From Treponema sp. (GTDB lineage Bacteria > Spirochaetota > Spirochaetia > Treponematales > Treponemataceae): a stretch of 64,000 nucleotides of DNA. Below the pieces are notes generated by a model, which saw only the letters and a program-made list of their open reading frames with translations, was not told the DNA's origin and searched no databases. Shown piece by piece: positions 9,011-16,550 of the stretch. Each line of letters begins with the position of its first letter. Positions within the stretch are counted from its first letter, which is position 1. Position numbers and translations under genes: made by a program. Where the stretch lies: NCBI GenBank assembly GCA_024402475.1, contig JAKSTQ010000002.1, positions 62,001 through 126,000 of the forward strand, written 5' to 3'.

Positions 9011-9063
9011 AAAGGCTGCTGTAATGAGAAGTTTTTAACTTTTCACTGCAACAGCCTTTTTTT
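9011..9063. terminator. Bidirectional terminator between HU gene and lipid operon
   Basis: A long hairpin runs from AAAGGCTGCTGT to AACAGCCTTT, about 20 pairs with several G-U, and a short T-rich loop. It is followed by a T run on the plus strand. On the minus strand it is followed by TTTCTTTTT, so it can end both the HU transcript and the leftward operon. Confidence 0.85.
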
Positions 9064-9078
9064 ATGTCCTATAAGTAA

Positions 9079-9807
9079 TCAGGAATGAATCTCTTCCAGT
9101 TCTGCAAGTTTTTCCTTGATTCGTGATTCAACAAGGGAACATAATTCTTCTTTGTTCATGTCCTTGTATTCTTCGTAAGGAATGGCCTTAAGGAAGTATA
9201 CCTGGGTTGTGACCCATTTTAAGGAACGGGAATTCATTGACTTCCATGAGTCCCAGATGCAGACAGGAACAATTGGTGTTTTTGTCTTTATACTGCATCT
9301 GAAACAGCCTGCATGGAACTGCTGAATCTTGTTTTCGTTTGGTCCGTAAGTTCCTTCCGGGAAAATCAGGATGCTTCCGCCGTTGTTAACATATTCAATT
9401 GTCTGCTGAATTGCTTCGAACTGAGCGCGGATATTTCCAAGATCGATTTTTATGGCATCCAGAAGGCCAGAAGCCTGACGACTCAGGAATTTTTTTGCCT
9501 GGCGTTTTTCCCAGAGAACACTTGTAGGTTTGTCAAATGCCTGAAGGATTCCGATGGCGTCGTATTTTCCCTGATGGTTTGAGTAAAGGATGTAATTGCT
9601 GTCAGGAAGGTTTTCTTTTCCAAAGTATTCAGTAATAGTGAGGGCTTTTCTTGTTATATATTTGAGAATTTTCTTGCAGTATTCAAAACGCGCCTGTGCA
9701 TCATATTTTTCCTTGTGGGCAATCATATAATTTGACCGTGGAACAAGGCAAAATATTGCTTTAGGGGCGCATCGTAATAATGTAAGGAAAAATCTGAATC
9801 TAATCAT
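9079..9807 (-). CDS. PlsC-like acyltransferase
   Basis: The 242-residue protein has the glycerolipid acyltransferase signature. NHQGKYD supplies the HX4D catalytic pair and FPEGT is the glycerophosphate-binding block; a DxxGNIRAQF stretch lies between them. Such enzymes usually move an acyl chain to lysophosphatidate or a related lipid at the membrane. It is the last gene of the run, starting 8 nt inside the diacylglycerol-kinase-like gene, so translation is probably coupled. It differs strongly from the PlsC two genes upstream (which has NHVSNWD and YPEGTR), so the two probably use different acceptors. Confidence 0.82.
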   Translation of the reverse strand: MIRFRFFLTLLRCAPKAIFCLVPRSNYMIAHKEKYDAQARFEYCKKILKYITRKALTITEYFGKENLPDSNYILYSNHQGKYDAIGILQAFDKPTSVLWEKRQAKKFLSRQASGLLDAIKIDLGNIRAQFEAIQQTIEYVNNGGSILIFPEGTYGPNENKIQQFHAGCFRCSIKTKTPIVPVCIWDSWKSMNSRSLKWVTTQVYFLKAIPYEEYKDMNKEELCSLVESRIKEKLAELEEIHS

Positions 9808-10654
9808 TAAATACCTTTGCGTGATAACAGGTTACGTTTGATATTGTCTCTCCATCAATCTGTAATGCAACCGGTCTGTCGAATTCGACTTTAATGTCTT
9901 TCCCTGTTTTAACAGTAACCATCTTCTTTTCCACATGCTTTCCTTCAAAAATAGAAGGGAAGGCAGCCAGTGTAGGAACTCGTCCGTGTCCGTGGAACAT
10001 CATCAGTGTAAGCTGTTTTTCAGATGCAAGTCGATCCTGTTCAGGAGCTGCAATCATTCCGCCGCCGTACATGCGTCCGTGCATGGAAGGAGCAAGCCAG
10101 ACCTTTTTAACTGTCTGTGTATTACCGTCTATGGTAATTGTAGCATTAGTTGGCTTGTAATTAAAGAGAATTCCTTTGATTGCGATTGCTGTGTAATTTA
10201 CAGGACTGATGCCGGCATTTCTCTGGCGGTCACCTTCTTCGCAGCAGTATCCGTCAATTCCAAAGCCTACACCGTTAAGGAATTTGTAGGTTTTGCCGTT
10301 AACTTCTACGGTTGGAAGTTTTACAAGGTATTTGTTCAGTTCAAGGAGTTCTGTCTGTGTTTTGATACCGATATCCGCAAGGAAGTCGTTTCCTGTTCCG
10401 CAGGCCCAGTAGTAGATTGTGCGCTTAAGTTTGTCGCAGTCAACATCATTGACAAAATGATTTAAAGTACCGTCGCCGCCTGCAAGAATGATATTTTCTT
10501 TTGAATGCAGGTTCTGGATTTCTTTTTCGACATCTTTAAGGTTTGTGATGTCAGAAAAAGTAATGTTGTCATCAGGAAGAATCTGTTTAAGGGTTTCTTC
10601 AACTTTTTCAGCGGAACCTGATTTTGGATTATAGAATACATGATAGTCAGCCAT
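9800..10654 (-). CDS. Diacylglycerol/lipid kinase family protein (DagK/YegS type)
   Basis: The 284-residue protein has the lipid-kinase catalytic fold. FYNPKSGSA is the N-terminal glycine-rich turn, ILAGGDGTLN the nucleotide-binding GGDGT motif, and WACGTGNDFL the second phosphate loop. It may phosphorylate diacylglycerol or another lipid alcohol. The ATG at 10654 is preferred over an in-frame TTG at 10663, because AGGAG lies only 2 nt before the TTG but 11 nt before the ATG. It sits between two PlsC-type genes with a 2-nt gap upstream and an 8-nt overlap downstream, a tight phospholipid cassette. Confidence 0.87.
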   Translation of the reverse strand: MADYHVFYNPKSGSAEKVEETLKQILPDDNITFSDITNLKDVEKEIQNLHSKENIILAGGDGTLNHFVNDVDCDKLKRTIYYWACGTGNDFLADIGIKTQTELLELNKYLVKLPTVEVNGKTYKFLNGVGFGIDGYCCEEGDRQRNAGISPVNYTAIAIKGILFNYKPTNATITIDGNTQTVKKVWLAPSMHGRMYGGGMIAAPEQDRLASEKQLTLMMFHGHGRVPTLAAFPSIFEGKHVEKKMVTVKTGKDIKVEFDRPVALQIDGETISNVTCYHAKVFND

Positions 10655-10656
10655 GG

Positions 10657-11397
10657 TTAGCAAGTCTCCTTTGTTGAGTAAAGTTTTTCTGTAAGCATAG
10701 AACGGATTTTGTCGCCGATTTCAACAGTTCGCAATGCCTGAACTTCTTCTGCAGGAATTACGCCTAGAACTTCAAGTTGAATTTTTGTTGTACGTCTGAA
10801 AAGGTTTTTACCAATCTGAGGTGTGCCTTCTGTGCTGACTACAACAACTGGAACTTTAGCGATTTTCGCAATCTTGAAGACTGCGTCATGGAATGGAAGA
10901 AGCCCTTCTTTGTAATTCTTGTTGCGGGTTCCTTCTGGGTAGATACCAATAGATACTTTTTCTGTTTTGATATATTCCGCAGCCTGCATCATTACCTGAA
11001 TTGACTGGCGTGGATCTGCACGGTCAATTGACAGAAAGCAGCAGCGGCGGATGATACGCCCAAAGGCAGGACGATGGAAGTTCTTCTCTTTTGAAATAAA
11101 GGCAAGATGCCATTTTCGGAAGAACCACCATGTCACGATAGGATCCCAGTTTGAAACATGGTTTGATACAAGTACAAATGGACCTTCAGGAACTTTTTCC
11201 CGACCGATACATTTTCCAATAATTCCGGCTCCAAGCATGCCGAAAAAAGTTCCCACATTCAGTTCGAAGTAATAGAATCGGCTGAACTTCGGATAAATCT
11301 TATTTGGGTTTACAAAGATTCCTATAAAAAACAGGAACAGAGTCTGCAAAACCAGAAGCCCAAAAATTGCACCAACTGCAATCAAAACATATTTCAT
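10657..11397 (-). CDS. plsC: 1-acylglycerol-3-phosphate acyltransferase (PlsC type)
   Basis: This 246-residue enzyme would acylate lysophosphatidate to phosphatidate. An N-terminal membrane segment (residues 3-30) is followed by NHVSNWD (HX4D catalytic motif), a FLSIDRADPRQS block, IYPEGTR and a VPVVVVSTEG strand. These are the family blocks in the right order. AAGGAAGGAAAG precedes the ATG. It lies 25 nt after the SulP gene and 2 nt before the lipid kinase gene. This is the more classical PlsC of the two in the operon. Confidence 0.88.
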   Translation of the reverse strand: MKYVLIAVGAIFGLLVLQTLFLFFIGIFVNPNKIYPKFSRFYYFELNVGTFFGMLGAGIIGKCIGREKVPEGPFVLVSNHVSNWDPIVTWWFFRKWHLAFISKEKNFHRPAFGRIIRRCCFLSIDRADPRQSIQVMMQAAEYIKTEKVSIGIYPEGTRNKNYKEGLLPFHDAVFKIAKIAKVPVVVVSTEGTPQIGKNLFRRTTKIQLEVLGVIPAEEVQALRTVEIGDKIRSMLTEKLYSTKETC

Positions 11398-11422
11398 AAC
11401 TTTCCTTCCTTTTTTTTAATTA

Positions 11423-13126
11423 TCACTCTTTGCGTGAAACGATTTCTGTTGCACGGTTAAGAGCAGCTGCAATGTTGTCAAAAATATTTTCGCGTCCGAA
11501 CTTTTCTACAGCGCCTGTTTTTTCGAGAAGCAGGTAAGGCTGAGTATGGATTCCAGAAATTACGATTGTTACGTTCTTGCGTTTGCAGGCTTCAAGACAC
11601 TGTTCAAGGGCACGGATACCACCGGCATCAAGATAAATTGTGTTGCGCATGCGAAGAACAAGTACCTGATAGTCAACTTTAGCTTCTTCAACTGCAAGTT
11701 CAAATTTGCGGACTGTACCAAAGAACAACGGACCTTCGATTTCGTATACGAGAACTCCCTGAGGAATGTCCAGCAATTCTTCCTGTCCGCCAACCTTGAT
11801 TCCTCCTACAAGAGTCTGTTTGTCTGACTGAACTTCTGAAACGTCAATCATTTTCTTGATGAAGAAGAATGCTGCAAATCCAAGACCAACTTCGATTGCA
11901 ACTGTAAGGTCAATGAATACTGTGATGAGGAATGTAACTGTAAGAACACAGATGTCTGACTTCTGTCCTTTAAGAAGGGCTCTGATGGCAGGGAAGCCGG
12001 CCATGTTCCATGCAACGTTAATAAGAACAGCACTTAATGCAGCCATTGGAATGTAAACTACAAAGCGGCCAAGAACCATCATGATCAAAAGAAGAATAAC
12101 AGCATGCACGATTCCGGCTACTGGAGTTTTACCACCGTTTTTAATGTTTGTAGCTGTGCGGGCAATTGCACCTGTTGCAGGAATACCACCAAAGATTGGG
12201 CTTGCAATGTTTGCAATTCCCTGGGCAATAAGTTCTGTGTTCGAGTCATGTTTAGAACCGATCATACCGTCAGCAACAACTGCACTCAAAAGAGATTCAA
12301 TGGCAGCAAGTACTGCGATGGAAATTGCTGTCGGGAACAGGTCAACGATTGTTGAGATGCTGAAAGCAGGAAGTGCAGGTGCTGGAAGTGATGATGGAAT
12401 TGATCCGTAACGGGAACCGATTGTTTCTGTAGAAAAACCTGTATATTTTTTGATGAAAATATCAGCAATTGTTGCAAGAATAATTACAACAAGTGAACCA
12501 GGAATTCTCTTTGTAACTTTTGGCCACAGGAAAATAATTGCAAGGCATACAGATGCCATTGCAAATGAATACCAGTTAATTGTGCTGATTGATTTTACAT
12601 AAACGATAATTTTAGGCAAAAAGTCACCCGGCATCTTTGAATATTCTTCACCAAGAATCATCATTGGTGTTGAAAAATCCGGAACAAGACCTAAAAAGTC
12701 ACCGATCTGACCTGAAGCAATTGTTACTGCAATACCGGCTGTAAAACCTGTTACGATTGTGTATGGGATGAATTTTACAAGACCGCCCATTTTGAAAACA
12801 CCAAGAAGGATCAGGATAATACCTGCCATGATGGTTGCTGTAACAAGTCCGGAATAGCCGTATTTTGCAACTACTCCGTAAACGATAACTGCAAATGCAC
12901 CTGTAGGTCCGCCAATCTGTACACGGCTTCCGCCAAAGAAAGAAATACAGAATCCTGCGATGATTGCAGTAAAAAGACCACGCTGAGGTTCAACACCTGA
13001 AGCGATGGCAAATGCAATGGCAAGTGGGAGGGCAACGATGCCGACGATAACACCTGCGATAAGGTCGCTTGTCAAGGTTTTGCCATTATAGCCTTTAAAG
13101 GATTTGAATAGTTCTGGTTTGAACAT
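11423..13126 (-). CDS. SulP-family anion transporter with STAS domain
   Basis: The 567-residue protein has about 10 to 12 membrane segments from residue 20 to 430 and a cytoplasmic STAS domain after about 440. The SulP N-terminal signature (DLIAGVIVGIVALPLAIAF, GVEPQRGLFTAIIAGF) is clear, as is GGSRVQIGGPTGAF. The STAS part has LRMRNTIYLDAGGIRALE, where the usual phosphorylatable D-(S/T) reads D-A. Members move sulfate, bicarbonate or dicarboxylates; the substrate cannot be told from sequence. It follows the dehydrogenase by 21 nt. Confidence 0.92.
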   Translation of the reverse strand: MFKPELFKSFKGYNGKTLTSDLIAGVIVGIVALPLAIAFAIASGVEPQRGLFTAIIAGFCISFFGGSRVQIGGPTGAFAVIVYGVVAKYGYSGLVTATIMAGIILILLGVFKMGGLVKFIPYTIVTGFTAGIAVTIASGQIGDFLGLVPDFSTPMMILGEEYSKMPGDFLPKIIVYVKSISTINWYSFAMASVCLAIIFLWPKVTKRIPGSLVVIILATIADIFIKKYTGFSTETIGSRYGSIPSSLPAPALPAFSISTIVDLFPTAISIAVLAAIESLLSAVVADGMIGSKHDSNTELIAQGIANIASPIFGGIPATGAIARTATNIKNGGKTPVAGIVHAVILLLIMMVLGRFVVYIPMAALSAVLINVAWNMAGFPAIRALLKGQKSDICVLTVTFLITVFIDLTVAIEVGLGFAAFFFIKKMIDVSEVQSDKQTLVGGIKVGGQEELLDIPQGVLVYEIEGPLFFGTVRKFELAVEEAKVDYQVLVLRMRNTIYLDAGGIRALEQCLEACKRKNVTIVISGIHTQPYLLLEKTGAVEKFGRENIFDNIAAALNRATEIVSRKE

Positions 13127-13147
13127 TTTATTTTGTACTCCAATAAT

Positions 13148-14125
13148 TTAGTTTACAACGTTAATGGGTTCACCTTTGAGGAATGCACGGATGTTTTCCA
13201 GTGCGATGTCAAAAAGGCGTACACGGGTTTCTTTTGCTGCCCATGCAATGTGTGGTGTAATGACGCAGTTAGGTGCATCAAAAAGTGGATTGTCATTAGC
13301 CATTGGTTCGCTGGTAAGAACATCAGCTGCAAAACCGCCCAGCTTTCCACAGTCCAAAGCCTGGCGGACTGCTTTTTCGCAGATTAACGGGCCGCGTCCT
13401 GTATTAAGGAGAATTGCACCGTCTTTCATTTTTTGAATTGAATCACTGTTGATCATTTCTTTGTTTTCAGAAGTCAACGGGCAGTGAAGGCTGACAATAT
13501 CGCTGGAACCTAAAAGGTCATCAAGGCTTACATTCTTAACCTGGAATTCCTGGGGAACTGATTTGTTGTAGTCATCGACTTTTGAAGCTGTTCTTGTATA
13601 AACAAGAACTTTAAGTCCAAATGCAGATGCAATTTTTGCAACTCGCTGTCCGATGCTTCCAAAACCTACGATACCGAAAGTTTTGCCTGCAATTTCTGTA
13701 AGGGGATGATTCCAGTAACAGAAATCAGGACAGTTCATCCAGCCACGGTTAAGGACAGAGGAATTGTGTTCTGCAACAAAATTGGTGAGCGCAAAAAGAA
13801 GGCTGAAAGTATGCTGTGCAACTGCCATTGTGCTGTATGCAGGAATGTTGGTTACAGTCACTCCAAATTCTCTGGCAGCCTTGATGTCGACTACATTGTA
13901 GCCGGTGGCAAGAATTCCAATGTATTTGAGGTTTTTACACTGTTCAAGAATTTCTCGTGTGATGCTTACTTTGTTAAGAAATACAATTTCAGCATCCCCG
14001 ATACGCTGTGCTGTAAGTTCTGCGGGGGTACGCTCGTATTTAGTAACGGAACCAAACTGGTTGAGCGGCTCCCAGCTAAGGTCGCCCGGGTTAAGGGCAT
14101 GTCCGTCGAGAATAACTATTTTCAT
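13148..14125 (-). CDS. D-2-hydroxyacid dehydrogenase (glycerate dehydrogenase-like)
   Basis: This NAD-dependent enzyme probably interconverts a 2-oxoacid and a D-2-hydroxyacid such as hydroxypyruvate and glycerate. GIVGFGSIG is the nucleotide-binding loop. The catalytic Arg is in NTGRGPL, the Glu region is AADVLTSEP, and the His is in TPHIAWAAKETR. I take the ATG at 14125 (325 residues), giving MKIVILDGHALNPGDLSW, as in family members. It has no Shine-Dalgarno, but a TATACT box ends 6 nt upstream, which fits a leaderless start. The alternative is TTG at 14143. It heads the run leading to SulP and the lipid genes, with no obvious metabolic link. Confidence 0.88.
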   Translation of the reverse strand: MKIVILDGHALNPGDLSWEPLNQFGSVTKYERTPAELTAQRIGDAEIVFLNKVSITREILEQCKNLKYIGILATGYNVVDIKAAREFGVTVTNIPAYSTMAVAQHTFSLLFALTNFVAEHNSSVLNRGWMNCPDFCYWNHPLTEIAGKTFGIVGFGSIGQRVAKIASAFGLKVLVYTRTASKVDDYNKSVPQEFQVKNVSLDDLLGSSDIVSLHCPLTSENKEMINSDSIQKMKDGAILLNTGRGPLICEKAVRQALDCGKLGGFAADVLTSEPMANDNPLFDAPNCVITPHIAWAAKETRVRLFDIALENIRAFLKGEPINVVN

Positions 14126-14131
14126 TCTTAC

Positions 14132-14161
14132 AGTATAAATCAAAAGGGGAATTTATGACAA
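14132..14161 (-). promoter_or_regulatory. Promoter of the hydroxyacid dehydrogenase gene, leaderless type
   Basis: On the minus strand, TTGTCA (14161-14156), 18 nt, TATACT (14137-14132), then only 6 nt to the ATG at 14125. There is no purine-rich ribosome site between. Confidence 0.5.
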
Positions 14162-14207
14162 TATATAGAAGAATGTCATACAATTCCTAATTATGAGAGC
14201 CAGACAG

Positions 14208-14236
14208 TTGAATGCTGCCGGGTTTCAGTGTAGAAT
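14208..14236 (+). promoter_or_regulatory. Promoter of the nitroreductase gene
   Basis: TTGAAT (14208-14213), exactly 17 nt, TAGAAT (14231-14236). An AGGAAT ribosome site (14263-14268) precedes the ATG, so this transcript has an ordinary leader. Confidence 0.6.
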
Positions 14237-14273
14237 TTGAATTGAAAATTAACAGCAATTTTAGGAATCTTGT

Positions 14274-14738
14274 ATGGAATTTGATGATCTGATAAAAACA
14301 CGCCACAGCGTACGCGAATATACTTCTCAAAAAATTGAATCAGCTGTCCTTGAAAAAATTCTGGCCCAGGGAAATCTTGCTCCCACAAGCAGAAATAAAA
14401 AACCCTGCGCCTTTTTTACTGTGACTGACAGGGATATGCTTGAAAAATTATCTGTTGCAAAAGCGGCAGGTTCACAGATGCTTAAGGATGCTGCTGCGGC
14501 GATTGTTGTTGCAGCCGACAGCGAAAAATCTGATGTCTGGATTGAAGATGCTTCCATTGCGATGACATATCTTCATCTTGCCGCAACTGACGCGGGGCTT
14601 GGCAGCTGCTGGATTCAGTTGCGTAAGAGGCAGTCAAAGGACGGTAAGGATTCTGCACTTTATGTAAAGGAATTGCTGGGTCTTGAAAAAAATCTCGAAG
14701 TTCTGGCCGTTCTTTCGCTAGGCGTTAAGGTCAGCTAG
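14274..14738 (+). CDS. Nitroreductase-family FMN oxidoreductase
   Basis: The 154-residue protein has the nitroreductase pattern. RHSVREY is the N-terminal FMN-phosphate site, LAPTSRNKKPC the second FMN contact, and DAGLGSCWIQ the central helix turn. It is at the short end of the family, so the substrate (nitro compound, quinone or flavin) is open. The last 4 nt overlap the end of the convergent lipoprotein gene. Confidence 0.85.
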   Translation: MEFDDLIKTRHSVREYTSQKIESAVLEKILAQGNLAPTSRNKKPCAFFTVTDRDMLEKLSVAKAAGSQMLKDAAAAIVVAADSEKSDVWIEDASIAMTYLHLAATDAGLGSCWIQLRKRQSKDGKDSALYVKELLGLEKNLEVLAVLSLGVKVS

Positions 14739-15364
14739 ATTTCAAAGACAAATTCTTTTGTGTCTTCAAGTGTAAGTAATTCAATGATTTTAAGGCTGCG
14801 GGTTTTTCCTGCGGCCTTTATTTCTATTATTCCCGAAGTAAGTTCTTCGGCGACAGGTTCTCCGTAAACGCTTTCAATAAATTCAATGTATTCATCTTTA
14901 GACATTTTATCTGAACTTAAGGAAGGCGCTGCAAGAAGATCGATGTAATCGCGGACAGTCTGTTCCTGCTTTGCTGCAAAACTTTTTAAGGTCGAAGGCG
15001 ACAGAATGATTGTCAGTTTTAATTTTGAACCGGATTTATTTACGGATACAAAATCAAGTTTTGAAACATCAATTGTTCCTGATATATTGAGAATCTGAGT
15101 GTCTGCAACCGCTTTGTTTGTGACTGATATATTTTTGAAACCATAATTTTTGAGGCTTGATTCGATTGTGGCTGTGTCAAAGAGTACTGTTGTTTTTTGT
15201 CCGGAAACAGAAGAAATAAGTTCGTTTACGCTGGGGCCGATTGATGTAGTAAAATTAAGGGAAATTTCTTTTTGTGAAACAGAACTGATACCAACGGCGA
15301 CCGGGCAGCCTGTAAAAAATAAAACTGCTGTTAAAAGTAATGCTGTGCTAAAAAATTTCTTCAT
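14735..15364 (-). CDS. Hypothetical lipoprotein
   Basis: The 209-residue protein has a lipoprotein signal peptide with lipobox LFFTGC (Cys20). The rest is beta- and Ser/Thr-rich, with no family I recognise. It starts 1 nt after the NlpC/P60 gene stop and has no ribosome site of its own, so it is probably translated by coupling. Its 3' end meets the nitroreductase gene tail to tail. Confidence 0.7.
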   Translation of the reverse strand: MKKFFSTALLLTAVLFFTGCPVAVGISSVSQKEISLNFTTSIGPSVNELISSVSGQKTTVLFDTATIESSLKNYGFKNISVTNKAVADTQILNISGTIDVSKLDFVSVNKSGSKLKLTIILSPSTLKSFAAKQEQTVRDYIDLLAAPSLSSDKMSKDEYIEFIESVYGEPVAEELTSGIIEIKAAGKTRSLKIIELLTLEDTKEFVFEI

Positions 15365-15365
15365 A

Positions 15366-16424
15366 CTATTTTAACAAATTTTTCATAGGGATTGTTACAC
15401 GGATTCCTGTGTGTGCAGATAATCCGGCTCCTGCACCATTTTGAAAATTCAGGTTTGATTTATCCTGGCGGATGTAATGAGTATATGTAAAATCCTGAAC
15501 CAGGGCAACAAGTACTTTTCCGATTTTGAGGTAAGGTGTCTGAAAGCTGATTCCAAAAACGCCTGGAAAGAACGGAGCTTCAAGGGGATCACCATAAGTT
15601 CTGTTTACAGGCCAGCCTATGGTTAACACACCGCCTGCGTAAATTTTAAAAATATCTTTGTAAGAAATGCTTAAGGTCAGCGGAATCTGAAAACAGTTTG
15701 TCTGATGAATCCAGCGAAAACTGATTCCGATTCCCGGCTGGATTGCCCATTGTGTAAAACGGGCGCCTGTATCAATTGTAAATCCGCGGGCATTTGGATC
15801 AAAACGGTCCGGGGCAAACAGTGACCAGTCAAAAAAAGCCCCGCCGTCAAAGGCGAGGTGTTTTAAGAAACTGTGTTCCTGGTTTTGCGAATCTGCATCT
15901 AAGTCAGGAGATGACTGCCAGGAAAGCTGCTGCGTTTTTGTGCCTGCAGATGTTATTGGTTTGCCGACTGCAGCGTAACAGTTCTTATAGTATTTTTCGT
16001 TAAGATTTGAAATGATGACTCCGGTTTTAGAACCGGCACTTGCAGCGTGAATAAAGTTTCCATCGCTGATATAAATTCCTACATGAGAAATTGTGTCATT
16101 ACCGGTTGTCTTAAAAAAAACAAGGTCGCCGGCTTCGATCTGATCAAGGGGAATAATCTTTACTGCGGTGTACATGGTCTTTACAGAGCGTGGAAGTGAA
16201 ATTCCTGCGATATCTTTGTAAACACTGAATACAAGTCCTGAACAGTCAAAGGCATTAGGTCCCACAGCGCCTGTTTTGTACGGCTTGCCAAGAAAGGTCT
16301 TTGCTTTTTCGACTACACTGGTCCTGATTTTTGCAGCTTCTTCCTGTGTAAAAGATTTAGCACATGCACTGCTTAAAAATGCAGCGAGAATAAGTGGAAT
16401 GATAAATCGTCTCTTTGAATTCAT
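15366..16424 (-). CDS. NlpC/P60 peptidase fused to a barrel-like C-terminal domain
   Basis: The start is taken at ATG 16424 (352 residues). The signal ends at a relaxed spirochetal lipobox, LSSAC (Cys21). Residues 30-150 are an NlpC/P60 cysteine peptidase with DCSGL (Cys61), SHVGIYI (His114) and FIHAAS (His126), the usual Cys-His-His set that cuts peptidoglycan stem peptides. Residues 190-352 alternate aromatic and small residues in short strands, like an outer-membrane barrel. That would be an unusual partner for this peptidase. The gene has no Shine-Dalgarno; an extended -10 ends 7 nt before the ATG. Confidence 0.82.
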   Translation of the reverse strand: MNSKRRFIIPLILAAFLSSACAKSFTQEEAAKIRTSVVEKAKTFLGKPYKTGAVGPNAFDCSGLVFSVYKDIAGISLPRSVKTMYTAVKIIPLDQIEAGDLVFFKTTGNDTISHVGIYISDGNFIHAASAGSKTGVIISNLNEKYYKNCYAAVGKPITSAGTKTQQLSWQSSPDLDADSQNQEHSFLKHLAFDGGAFFDWSLFAPDRFDPNARGFTIDTGARFTQWAIQPGIGISFRWIHQTNCFQIPLTLSISYKDIFKIYAGGVLTIGWPVNRTYGDPLEAPFFPGVFGISFQTPYLKIGKVLVALVQDFTYTHYIRQDKSNLNFQNGAGAGLSAHTGIRVTIPMKNLLK

Positions 16425-16431
16425 TAACAAT

Positions 16432-16440
16432 ATTTTAACA
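16432..16440 (-). promoter_or_regulatory. Extended -10 element, leaderless type, of the NlpC/P60 gene
   Basis: On the minus strand, TG (16440-16439), one base, TAAAAT (16437-16432), then 7 nt to the ATG at 16424. There is no convincing -35 and no ribosome site. Confidence 0.45.
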
Positions 16441-16550
16441 TGGAAATATAAAAAAATGTTTCTTTTTTTTTAATACAGTGTTAAAATTATTTTGAATATT
16501 TATGTAGTAAAAAAGTACATAAAGAACTTGATTAATGAGGTTATTTATTG

